A stretch of 29,924 nt of DNA from Rhizophlyctis rosea (lineage: Eukaryota; Chytridiomycota; Chytridiomycetes; Rhizophlyctidales; Rhizophlyctidaceae), in NCBI GenBank assembly GCA_027596075.1, contig JADGJC010000399.1, forward strand, positions 2,511-32,434, read 5' to 3'. Under the pieces are notes generated by a model, which was given only the letters and a program-made list of their open reading frames with translations, did not search any database and was not told the DNA's origin. The translations under genes and the position numbers were made by a program. Shown piece after piece: positions 20,220 to 29,749 of the stretch; position 1 is the stretch's first letter; each line of letters starts with the position of its first letter.

Positions 20220-21129
20220 TCCCACAGCCCACCGCCATCTTCAACATGTGAAATATTTAAAACTGTACTCATCAGCAAGCATTGTGTGGAGCGGCTTGAA
20301 TAAAGTTTGGTGAGATCACGAAAGTGCTCCCAGCGAAATCGGATGTGCATGCCGAACTGTTCCGACGACCCACTTCTAGGCGTTCAATAATATGAAGGTA
20401 AGATGAAAGCAAGTGTGGGATGAATGGCGAGAAGAGTCAACATCGCTGCACCCTTCCAGCCCGGTATGAGGCCACTCTTTTGAAATATGTGAAAGTTTCG
20501 AGAGGCTCAATGAGACTGTATGTATCGTTGTTTGTAACCGAATACCTCTTCAGCTTGAGCGCCCAGCGGGGTGATTATTACTATTCACGCGCAACGCTCT
20601 AGGCGCCCTTGTATACTCTGTGCAATACGTGTAAAACTAGCTTGGGCTCTTGACTGGCAACTTCGGCGCCTTTTCATACTCGTTCCGGGTGGGGTTTCGG
20701 TATTTTCCGTAATGTAGCCGCCATGGAAATGCGTCGGTCCGGATGGTGATGTCACGAAGGCGGTCAACATCTTCAACTTGAAGGTGCTGAAGTGCTCAGT
20801 GTGAAACCGTATGACTTCTGCATTCATAGTTGTCACCTCCCAACATTGTGAATAACATAAAATGCCTTCAATCCTGACGCATTGGTAAGGCTTTATGAAA
20901 CGCGATGTGATGTCAGACGCCACAACGGTGTATTCAACCAATAATGTTCGTTTAAAGTGAGTGTTCAGTTGTCAGACCTGCATGGGCGCCATGTGATCAT
21001 GGCAATGCTGATACGTGACTTCACACAAGATGAAATGCATCAAAACTGCCAAGGTCGTTGGGAGTTCATCCTTTATGTGCCCTTTCTGTTTGGACGGCAA
21101 ATCATCGTGAAATTTGCAAACCATCCTGC

Positions 21130-21784
21130 ATGCCTCAAAAACGCAGCACCAATCCTTCTGATGCTGCCGACGCTGCCGACTTAAGGGACAGCAACTCGTC
21201 CAGCACCGACGTTGGCGATAGCAGTGCGGGTGCTTCAATGCAACGAATGAGAGAAGTTGACGCCGTTGAAGGTGTCAGTCGTCAGGACGTTTTGGGCGGC
21301 TCGGCTGGAAAGATGGGCGATGAAATAGGTGATGAAGAGAGGAGCAAGGGTAGGAAGAAGATGAGGCATAATGTTGAGGTGAGCGCTACTTTGTCTTGCT
21401 TCAAACTGATATTTGGCGTATGGACTGTATGGGGACTGAGGTATAGCACAAGCTACGAGAATAGTTGCTGATGCTAATACATACTGCAGATTTCCGCACC
21501 ATCACAATCCACACCCAAACCCTCCAAACGAGGACAGAAAGCCTTCACGGACGCGAAATCACTTCTTGTTGGTCAATTGGTGGATAAACATGGGACGAGG
21601 TGGAAAGTCGTGACGGAGGAGTTTAATAAGGTTGTTGGGAAGACGGAGAGTCAGATTTGGTTAGTGAGTTGTGGAGATGAAAGAGTAAGGGAAAGAATTG
21701 GTGCTGATAATTTTGTTTTTGTGCAGCTCGCATTGGCATCATGTTGTGGAGCCGAGGAGGAAGAAGGCGGGAGAGGCGTCGTGA
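21130..21784 (+). CDS. Small SANT/Myb-like protein
   Basis: Three exons (21130-21378, 21490-21659, 21727-21784) give 158 residues. The first half is acidic and Ser/Asp-rich, then basic (KGRKKMRH). The SANT/Myb-like helix bundle lies at about residues 100-147: KAFTDAKSLLVGQLVDKHG, TRWKVVTEEFNKVVG, ESQI and the closing W in SHWHHV. The first Trp of the classical three is replaced by Phe. The second intron (donor GTTAGT) interrupts the third helix right after SQI. The convergent AT-hook gene has an intron at the same place and a matching C-terminus (NQISCCWHNIENKKKKAEQA versus SQICSHWHHVVEPRRKKAGEA), so the two are paralogues. Likely nuclear and DNA- or chromatin-binding. The ATG at 21130 is the first in frame. 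Confidence 0.62.
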
Positions 21785-22048
21785 GCGGTTGGAGGATGAG
21801 GGGAGTGGTGCGGAGGGGGGAGCAACAGTTTGTGTATATGAGTACTGCCGATGATTCATGTACCCAACACAGTTCGGCATGCAAGATCATTGCGATGCCG
21901 GAAATATCCAGGCGCTAGCACAATCATAGAGCACTTCACAGCAAATCCGCCATTTACATTACATCAGATGCGATTCAGCATCTACTACGCTGTCGAGTAT
22001 GCAAACTGCAAAGAAACTGATGCGCCTTCTTTCTGCTCTCCGGGCCGT
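21785..22048. other. Short gap between convergent SANT paralogues
   Basis: These 264 bp separate the stop codons of two convergent paralogous genes. The gap must hold both 3' UTRs, so overlapping antisense transcripts are likely. No other signal is seen. Confidence 0.5.
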
Positions 22049-23334
22049 TCATGACGTCGCCTGTGCCGCCTGCTCAGCCTTCTTCTTTTTGTTTTCGATA
22101 TTGTGCCAGCAGCAACTGTAGACATGAGGGATTGTATTGATCCAATATGGACGACGGATATTCAGTACAGATGTCTCTCCAATGCGGGTATGAGACTTAC
22201 GAGATTTGATTCTTCGTGGGGCCCATGACCTTGTTGAACTCTGTATGGACGACGTCCCATTTTGTGCCGTGTTCTTTGACGAGGTCTTGGATGAGTTTGA
22301 TTTCTTTTTCTGTCCAGGTTTTTGGTGGCTGCGGATGGATGTGAGTATGGGGTTTTTGGAGGAAGCTGGAGAAGTGGTAGAAGCCGAACCTTGCCGTCGT
22401 CTCCATCATTTAAGACTTTCTTCTTCTTTGCCGGGACCGCAACACCATCGAACTGGGTCTTCGGTGGCCTTCCCCTTTTCTTCTTTGTCTCTGCACCCGC
22501 TTCACCGGAGTTGCTTGCAGTGGTTGCTGCAACCTCCGCAGCACCCGCAGTGCTTTCAACCCTCAACCCTCCAGCGGTGTTGGTGGTCATTTCCGTACCA
22601 CTCGCACTGTGGCTGTTGCCATTTGAGATTTTCGTCTTCTTTGCCGATACCGCAACACCATCACCATGCATCTTCGGGGGTCTTCCCCTCTTCTTCTTAG
22701 GCACCGCTCCCGTATTACCAGAGTTGCTCGCGGTGGTTGCGGCCATCTCCGCAGCACCTGCGGTGCTTTCGCCCCTCTCCCCACTACCACTGCTTCCGCC
22801 TCCCAAGGATTGCCCTTCCGCGTCTGGGACTGAGACCAACTCCAGCACGTCATTCATCATTCCCTGCGGAACAATGTTATATCTGTCTTCCGTGCCATCA
22901 AACAAGAGTTGCGAGATTGCAATAGCCGGGTTTTGATTTTTGATTGGCGTTGCCATTGTTTCGGTGTGGAGTTCGGTGGCTGTAGCTGCTGTCTTTTCGA
23001 TTGCAGGCGGAGGTTCGGCGACGTTTTTGGGGTTTTTGGGAGGGCGGCCTCTCTTTCTTTTCATGACGGGCTCGGCGTTGTTGGTGGTGCTGAGCTCGGT
23101 TTTGTTGGTGGAGATGGATGGGGCTTCGTTGGTGATGGAGGGCTCGGTGTCATTGCTGGTAACGGACTCGTGCGTGTTGGTGGCGGCTTTGACTTTGGGC
23201 GGGCGACGTTGTCTCCTTTTGATTACGGAGGGGACGGTTTCCAACAAGTCTGCCAAAGTATGGAGAGGTGGGGTGTAGTATTCTGAAGAGGTGAGGTCGA
23301 TAGTGTTTGGATCGGAAGCGGGTGAGGTGGACAT
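22049..23334 (-). CDS. AT-hook and SANT-domain protein, one frame break
   Basis: Starts at ATG 23334; an intron at 22116-22200 (GTAAGT...CTACAG) separates a terminal exon ending at TGA 22049-22051. AT-hooks of the type KRGRPPK lie at about residues 96-98, 216-221 and 287-292 (GRP core), with a degenerate one (RRQRRPPK) near 40-47. AT-hooks bind the minor groove of A/T-rich DNA. The SANT helix bundle follows (TWTEKEIKLIQDLVKEHG, TKWDVVHTEFNKVMG, NQI), but in a frame shifted by one base from the AT-hook part. One surplus base in either of two five-A runs (22319-22323 or 22353-22357) would explain this. No intron with usable ends bridges the break. The central part holds a tandem duplication. 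Likely a nuclear chromatin protein; as printed the SANT half is out of frame. Confidence 0.65.
22421..22776 (-). repeat. Internal duplication in the AT-hook gene
   Basis: Two ~145-bp copies, about 22421-22565 and 22632-22776, are similar in DNA and protein. Each encodes STAGAAE-AATTASNSG, an AT-hook KKKRGRPPK and DGVAV-AKK in the same order. Conservation at both levels suggests a fairly recent duplication that raised the AT-hook number. Confidence 0.8.
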
Positions 23335-23980
23335 GATTGATTGGGTTTGAGATTTGTTTGTGGATATGTTGGGGATGATAATAAGTATGGAGGGTATGAA
23401 CTCTGACAACCACCGTGTGCAGTGAAGATTTCGGATTGAAATATTTGCAAAAGGCTGGAAAGAAAAGTGATTCTTTCACTGTCGGTAAATGTGTTTTTGA
23501 TGATTGATTTTGTGTTGCAGGTTCGTATCTCAACCCTCAAAATCGTTCTGTCTTGCAATGAGGGGCCCCGAGTCGCGCGGCCGAGGTGGACATAGCTCAC
23601 ATGATGGTCTCAGGCTTGCAGACTTGCAATGGTTGCAAGAATGTTTGGACTGTGCCATCGACGTATGTACTGCTGACGCGTTGTTCAACAAAAGGAATAC
23701 AGCGTGTGTATGACTCAATCCCCATGATAGTTCGTGATCGCTCTGTCAAGGCGAACCGATACATCAGCGGGTGGAAAAGGACAGTTTCGCAATCACTCAA
23801 AGTCACTCAAAATCTGACCGCCGGACGGAGTGCGTCCACGTCACCCAAACCATCTGTTCATCAATCTACAGAATGATCATGATATGGATATACATATAAA
23901 CAAAGAAACATATTTGATACATGGTGAACTATACATCGATTGATATGCTACATATGCGCCTTGCATCTGGCATTCAAAAA
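23335..23980. other. Intergenic region, AT-hook gene to 810-residue gene
   Basis: About 650 bp that should contain the AT-hook gene promoter and the 3' region of the large intronless gene, both on the minus strand. Overlapping short frames here show no motif. No RNA gene was recognised. Confidence 0.5.
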
Positions 23981-26413
23981 TCAACCCCGATTTGCAACAA
24001 TGCGCTTCCAGCAAAACTCCCAACCGTTCCGTAACACTAAGGATATACGTTCATCCATGTTGCGAACCATTGCCCTCCCTGCTTCCACCCCTAACGCAAA
24101 ATGTGATTTCACCACAATCTGATCCCGTTGTTCATTCTTAAACATCCTGGTCGACCGCCTCCGCTCAAGCACCCCTTCCAAATGCTGTATCGCCTCCGCA
24201 TCTGCTCCCTCCGCCCTAGCTTCCGCTAACATCCTTTCCAATTTCGTTTCGTCCCGCCGGTACGACGCCATGGCATATCTATCAAAGAGGCTCCTCCAGT
24301 CCTCCGGGAGGTCCACTGCCACTCGCGTCCCGTCCTTTTGAGTGAAATACACTAATATGAGGTTCCGCTGAATGAGATCGGTTGATGCGGTGGTGGCGAA
24401 AGGGTCGTAGGGTGTGAGGTTTGGGTCGTGGAGCATGATCATTTGGAAGCCGTGGGTGGTGTCGGAGGGGTCGAGGGGTGGGAATGTTGTTATGATGTGG
24501 TCGGTGGGGTTGGTGCCCGGCATGAGGAATCCGGTATAGACGAGGGATGGGCAATCGTTGAGGGCAATCAGGCTGACGGGTCGCCAGTGACCATTGTAGA
24601 TGTGCATGGCGGAGACGTGGCGGAAGTAGCGAGCGAAGAATTTGGTGGAGTCGATGGGATTCGGTCGGGCTTTGAGCTCTGCGATGGTGGCGGCGTCCAT
24701 GGTTGGGTGGTAGGTTGTGCCGGTGAATTGGCAGGTCATTCGGACGCGGGTGTATTTCAGGATTTCGCCGGCGGGGAGTGATAGACGGGATTCGTCTAAT
24801 AATAAGTCGAAAGCTACGTCCCATAAGTGTCGGTATTGTTCAATGTCGGTTTCGTGCACGGATATGATGAACTCTCGAGGATCGTAGATTGATGCCTCCC
24901 ATTTCAAGTCTCCCGCCAAGATTCGCAAAACCATCCTCACTACCAAGTCGGTCCCAGCATGATTTTGCTCCTTCTTTGCACCTAAGCGACTGCGCATGAT
25001 CCGGAGGAATTGAGATTGTGCCAGGGGTTTGGGAGGTGATTTACGGTAGTGGTTTGGTGCCCAGCCGGGAAGTGTTGCTATGAACCAGGAGGGAGATTGG
25101 TGAAAGTCGGAGGCGTTGAGGTCGGGAAGGGGAAGTCCAATGAGATCGTCCCGGGTTTTGGCAATCGTCAAAGGGAAGACGGCTTGGAGGGCTTCAAACC
25201 AAGTGTGGCCGGACATGCTCGAGATGGCGCCTAACGAGGGAGTTGCGTGTAGTGCTAAGTGTATGAGTAAAGCCTTCCTGATGTACTCGTCGGGATATTT
25301 TTTGGTTCTGTCCGACCTGAACAACTCCGCTACATCTTCCTCCGTGAGTGGCCGGTAACCGCCGCCCGCCATTGTTTCCATCCGGTCGAACTGTTTCCTC
25401 ATCTCAGGTGGCATCTCTGTTGAGAAGCTGGAACGTGGGATGGGATCTTGCTCCGGTACATCTTTTGTGGCCTCTCGAACATTCTGAACCTCCAGCAGAC
25501 ATGCCGCAAGACTGAGTTGGATCTCTCCTGAAGTCGCTTTGGCGAAGACTGTGGCCGCGCGCGCGACTTGGTCGGCCCAGGTAAGATTGGCAGATTCCTT
25601 CCGGTGTGCGCTGTTGTGGTTGGCAAGGCGAGTGATGGTGGTTTCTAATGCTAGTTCTAAGGTACCGTCCGTTTCCGCTTCTTCCTTCATGCCTTCCGGC
25701 AACAGGTCCACGAGGCCCTTATAGATTCCCGAATACATCGTTTCGACCTGCCCTTCAAGTTCAGTCTCCACCAACCGGATCAATTCAGCCCAGTCGACCT
25801 TCCAGTCCCCCGTGTCCGCCTTGCCGTCCTTCCAACCGATGGATTCCAAAGACCGCCGGTTACCCTTCTTCTTCTGCCCAGCCTTCCGTACTTTTCCCGA
25901 CGCACTCATACCGCGAAGCTTCACATCCGGAGCGATGCTGACCGCAGTGTCCGGTTCGATAGGAGGTATTTGGATCTGAAGTTGATGGAGAGTCGCAGCG
26001 AAGTCATCCAGCAACGTCTCATAAGCGTGCTCATTCTCCTTCGCCACCTCAATTGCTTTCTGGTGTTCTGGATCATGCAGCTCTTTAGGAACGTATTGGT
26101 CGCGGAATTGGGTACGTCGTTGGTGGCAGAGACGGTTGGTGGTGTAACCTCTTATGAGTTGGCGGTAGTAGTCGGTGCGTTGGGTGGTGGTCCATTGGTG
26201 GAGGGTGGAGAGGTCCTTTCCGTTGATCGGCTTGAAAAGGTCGGTGGAAACGGCTTTGTAGGATAGGTAGGCTCGGATGCGTTGGTAACGGTTATGGCGG
26301 ATTTCGGTGGGGTTGGGCATTGCGAGTAGTATGATTAATGGTCTTAGTCGGAAGCCTAAGGATTGACGGGTTGTAAGTCCAAGCATTGACATGCCCAACA
26401 TCAAAAGTGGCAT
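23981..26413 (-). CDS. Intronless 810-residue protein of unknown family
   Basis: An uninterrupted frame runs from ATG 26413 to TGA 23981-23983 and gives 810 residues; ATG 26320 (MPNPTEIRHNRYQRIRAYL) is an alternative start giving 779. The segment between the two starts is hydrophobic (MPLLMLGMSMLGL, RPLIILLA) and could be a signal or organelle-targeting segment. It could also be 5' UTR or intron. I recognise no catalytic motif. Visible features: a basic stretch (SGKVRKAGQKKKGNRRS), alpha-helical middle regions, a Pro/Thr-rich part with FTGTTYHPTMD and FFARYFRHVSAMHIYNGHWR, and a charged coiled-coil-like segment near the C-terminus (DETKLERMLAEARAEGADA). Its length without a stop among damaged genes shows it is under selection or very young. 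Function unknown; membrane, TPR or nuclease assignments cannot be supported. Confidence 0.75.
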   Translation of the reverse strand: MPLLMLGMSMLGLTTRQSLGFRLRPLIILLAMPNPTEIRHNRYQRIRAYLSYKAVSTDLFKPINGKDLSTLHQWTTTQRTDYYRQLIRGYTTNRLCHQRRTQFRDQYVPKELHDPEHQKAIEVAKENEHAYETLLDDFAATLHQLQIQIPPIEPDTAVSIAPDVKLRGMSASGKVRKAGQKKKGNRRSLESIGWKDGKADTGDWKVDWAELIRLVETELEGQVETMYSGIYKGLVDLLPEGMKEEAETDGTLELALETTITRLANHNSAHRKESANLTWADQVARAATVFAKATSGEIQLSLAACLLEVQNVREATKDVPEQDPIPRSSFSTEMPPEMRKQFDRMETMAGGGYRPLTEEDVAELFRSDRTKKYPDEYIRKALLIHLALHATPSLGAISSMSGHTWFEALQAVFPLTIAKTRDDLIGLPLPDLNASDFHQSPSWFIATLPGWAPNHYRKSPPKPLAQSQFLRIMRSRLGAKKEQNHAGTDLVVRMVLRILAGDLKWEASIYDPREFIISVHETDIEQYRHLWDVAFDLLLDESRLSLPAGEILKYTRVRMTCQFTGTTYHPTMDAATIAELKARPNPIDSTKFFARYFRHVSAMHIYNGHWRPVSLIALNDCPSLVYTGFLMPGTNPTDHIITTFPPLDPSDTTHGFQMIMLHDPNLTPYDPFATTASTDLIQRNLILVYFTQKDGTRVAVDLPEDWRSLFDRYAMASYRRDETKLERMLAEARAEGADAEAIQHLEGVLERRRSTRMFKNEQRDQIVVKSHFALGVEAGRAMVRNMDERISLVLRNGWEFCWKRIVANRG

Positions 26414-27382
26414 ACCTGAAGATTGTTCACCTCTCCATAAGGAAAGGGAGTTTATGGAGGATGATACGACAGATGTTTGAGAGATCCGCGTTGACGAGTG
26501 TTCAAGAATAAGGCGCTCTGAAAACAAATGTGGTTGAGGGAAACACAGCTTGGTTGAACAAATGTATCGTTCGAAGTGTTTTTGTTGAGTGGCGGAGATG
26601 GCAAGATGGTGGTCTGCTGCTATACGCGTGCTTTTTCAAGTCAGCGTATGCTTGTTACAAGCAATCAATATGGACATCCGTCCTGTGGCCTTTGACAGCT
26701 ACCCAACATGCAATTGACATGGGTCGTAAGCACGCTAAGCGAGCATCTTTCATTTAGGCACTGTGACTTGCGCTTCCGGTGGGTTTTTGACGTTCAACTT
26801 GACATGTCACTCGTGCCATAACATTCCACACGAAGAGAAATCAATTGTTCAATGTCTCCGCCATCAGTACACCCTATTGCCCTCTGACCAGCAGTCACCA
26901 GCAACCAGAGTCAATGCCCGTTTACCTTACACACCTTCCGGACGGCAAGTCGATTATGTTTTGATGAGCCGTGGCCAACCTGTCAAACATGTCAACTTGA
27001 ACCTGTAGCACCTGTCAAACTCCCCCGACTTTCGCGCCCAGTTCGTGACACCAAATCACTGTGTTCTTGCCTTTCCTGCGGCCTGCTGCCCTCATCGCCA
27101 CCGATTCCCCAGCCGCTTTGACACCCTACAAATCCCATGTGCAAAGCTTCCCGTGTTCAGTCTCGAGAATGTGGCTAGGTGGCGACATTTGTCGACATGT
27201 GAACATTGCAAGCACAAACAGTTTAGTGGATGAAGTTTGCTGACTGCTCAAACTTTCGTGCACAAGATAGCTTTATTCGCGATTTTTCCGCAATGGAGTG
27301 AAAAACGAAGACGGGATCTATCGTTATTTTTCTCGGTGTTTGCTAACCAAGTGTACCCAGTCTCTGCTGGGTAACAGTGGTA
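26414..27382. other. Intergenic region upstream of the 810-residue gene
   Basis: About 970 bp that should include the promoter of the large minus-strand gene. Plus-strand frames at 26763-27008 and 27045-27233 lie in one phase separated by a TAG, and contain Cys/His-rich segments (CHSC, CEHCKHKQ), but resemble no family I know. They may be further relic coding sequence like the region that follows. Confidence 0.35.
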
Positions 27383-28060
27383 ATGTCGAATATTGATCTA
27401 CACTACTTTCAGTTGCCGGCACCCCGCCACAGCTTGACTGCTAGCAAGGTAAATTTTTCCTTCAACGCAGCAGCCTAGTTTCAAAAAACTCAGCAAGCTG
27501 GTGGTACATCACGCCTTCCACCATACTGCGTAAATAACGCCAGCTACTCACGCCCCAATCTCATAACACCCTATTCAGACCATGCCACTTGCTGATATAC
27601 CATACTCAAACAATGCGACCTGCTCAAACGGCACGCCCAACCCACAACACTCGAACGTATGTCACCTGAGTTTGTACAACTAGTAAACCGTAATCAGCCA
27701 ACATCAGCCTACCGGTCACGCCAAACTAATTCGCCGCAAACCGCTCAAGCTGCTCCGCCTTCACAGGTACAAATCGCCCCATTTAACGAACTCTGCCGCG
27801 AGCGAGCAGAGCATCTCAACGAAGTCACCATCTCCTTCGCTCAGCGGGTCAAATCAACACCTCAGAATGCGTGAGACTTTGAACCTGGCGAGCAGGAACA
27901 TAGCGCGTTTTGCAAGTTTTGCCCGGATTCCATGCACCGAACGCTCACTGAAAATGTATATCGATTGCCACAATGTTCTTATCAGCTAGATGTGTCTGAC
28001 CCTAAAGAGAAACCTCACGCAATGTGTGAATTGAGATTCAAGAGGTTGAAACAGCAATGA
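27383..28060 (+). pseudogene. Coding-like stretch interrupted by three stops
   Basis: One frame from ATG 27383 to TGA 28058-28060 (226 codons with the stop) reads like protein but is broken by TAG 27476-27478, TGA 27593-27595 and TGA 27872-27874. Protein-like parts include MSNIDLHYFQLPAPRHS, NELCRERAEHLNEVTISFAQ and EHSAFCKFCPDSMHRTL, the last with a CxxC pair. The first stop can be removed by a 45-nt intron (27449-27493, GTAAAT...CTCAG) that keeps the frame. Other short GT-AG pairs exist (for example 27658-27708), but no set explains everything. It is either a decayed gene, possibly from a transposable element, or a gene with unusually short introns. No family recognised. Confidence 0.35.
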
Positions 28061-29155
28061 TCATCATTCATGTCAAGTACATCATGCTAGAATTGAAGAA
28101 AATCGAGAAGTGAACGAATATGATCAGAGGGTGTGCCATTTAATTCACCCAGTGCAAATTGGCATTCTACATAACGCTATGCCCACCTCCATACTCTTCC
28201 GGCATTGCTGGAAGATACTACGGGGGGGAGATGGGGACTGCAGTTTGTAGCTTCGTGGGGGAAGTCTTACTGAGTGAAGGTAAATAACTGCTTCACAGTG
28301 GCTTTGCACACCATTCAAGGTTACAGAGTCTCATTGGGACTTGTGTTACACACGTTGAGCATGGCGACAGTCTGGGTCCAGGGCCTGTAGAGTTTGTAAC
28401 ACGGTCACTATCATCCCGTGTGTTACCACTGGGATAATCCCCCCCCCCTCCCCCCCCCGATGGTTCCGATCCCATTTGTCACTGACACAAGCAGTGCCAC
28501 TGGACTGGCGTGTCAGCAGGGGGTTGGGGAATTTGGGAGACCCACCTTGATTCTCATCTTCCTGTCCGTGTCGACTTCTTTCCCCGTTGGATAATGTACG
28601 CAGGGAAGGGAAGGGCAGGGGAGAACGCAAACTAACGCATGCCACCACTTCCTTCGTACTCTTGTTGTGCTAGTCTTGCGTGTACCCAAATTCGCAGTGG
28701 GCACACCGTACATATCTTCATTGCTTTCCTGGCCTCGTCGATCTCATTTTCGTGCTGGGTGCATGTCCATCAGGGCGTGTTAAAGTCGCCCCTTTCAATC
28801 AAATAGTACCGGTAGTGGAGCACTCACTCCCAGTGCATGGATCATGTAATCAATCATCGGCTCCGCCGGACCTTCTCAATTCCTCCGAATCATAAATAAA
28901 CATCGAGTCCCCTATTGACAACCCTTCATACCCTCAACCTACCAAACAGCTTTCCTTATCATTCACTTCATCTCACCGCATTCACCAACCACCTGCTCCG
29001 ATCGAAACCCTTACCAATCCAGACACGCCAACGCATCCAGTCTAGACACACTTCACATGGAATAGGCCAAACCCGAGCCTCCGCAACCCTACCCTTAATC
29101 CGAAAAACCCATACCTCCCTCCCCTTTTTTCCATGCCGACGCTGCGAGGAGAAAG
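28061..29155. other. Intergenic region with C-tract and small hairpin
   Basis: About 1.1 kb without a supported gene. It contains a C-rich homopolymer tract at about 28439-28458 broken by one T. Just before it is a short inverted repeat (GTAACACGG at 28396-28404 against CCGTGTGTTAC at 28416-28426). ATAAATAAA near 28892 is the only TATA-like sequence before the next gene and is rather distant from it. Confidence 0.45.
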
Positions 29156-29749
29156 ATGAACATATCTATCAACGTCCCAAACCTCACAACCTCCGACAGC
29201 GACGCCATCCTCCTCCACCCTGCTGCTCCAACACCAGACTTAACACCTACAACACTCACGAATTCCATCCATGATGAACTGCATATTTCTGTCCCGATAA
29301 CTACCATAAACGGTCTCGCGCATTATGACGCTCCTCACCTCAAACACTCACCACACAACCACATGCCCCTCCTTCCCCTAAAACGCACCAGAACAATGGT
29401 CCGATTCCCGCTTTTCGGACGCTCCATACCCTCCACGAGGAGGGGCAGCGAGAGTGGGATAGTTATACCTGATGCCATTGGGAACGGGAGTGGTGGGAGT
29501 GGGGGGAGAAGAGAGGGGAGGGGATGTGGGTGGATAAAGCGACATGGGTTGATTTGGAAATTGGGAACGTTTAGTGCCCTCATGACGGGGATTAGTGTTT
29601 TTGTGATTGCGACGTTGGGGATGGTGCTTGCTACGGGGCATTTGAGGTGGGTGTTGCGCGTGAGTTGGGGTAGGGTTTTTTGGAGAGCGAAGCGAGCTGT
29701 GGGTTGTGGGTTGGGTGTGAGTGGGTGGAGTTGGTGGAGTGAGGTGTGA
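29156..29749 (+). CDS. Putative single-pass membrane protein, 197 residues
   Basis: The frame from ATG 29156 to TGA 29747-29749 has a Thr/Pro-rich N-terminal half, a Gly/Arg-rich link (NGSGGSGGRREGRG), then a hydrophobic segment at about residues 134-162 (LGTFSALMTGISVFVIATLG) and a basic Trp-rich tail. The anchor and asymmetric charges support a membrane protein. I recognise no family, the last third is G-rich, and the true C-terminus could differ by splicing. Confidence is moderate to low. Confidence 0.4.
   Translation: MNISINVPNLTTSDSDAILLHPAAPTPDLTPTTLTNSIHDELHISVPITTINGLAHYDAPHLKHSPHNHMPLLPLKRTRTMVRFPLFGRSIPSTRRGSESGIVIPDAIGNGSGGSGGRREGRGCGWIKRHGLIWKLGTFSALMTGISVFVIATLGMVLATGHLRWVLRVSWGRVFWRAKRAVGCGLGVSGWSWWSEV

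Larger units (their letters stand above)
19559..21129. other. Intergenic region hosting an inverted-repeat element
   Basis: About 1.6 kb between the TPR pseudogene and the first SANT gene. It contains the 308-bp inverted-repeat element described below. Outside the element I see no gene. A minus-strand frame at 20585-20941 shows no motif. An AT-rich TATATG-containing stretch near 19650 may belong to the former promoter of the TPR gene. Confidence 0.5.
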
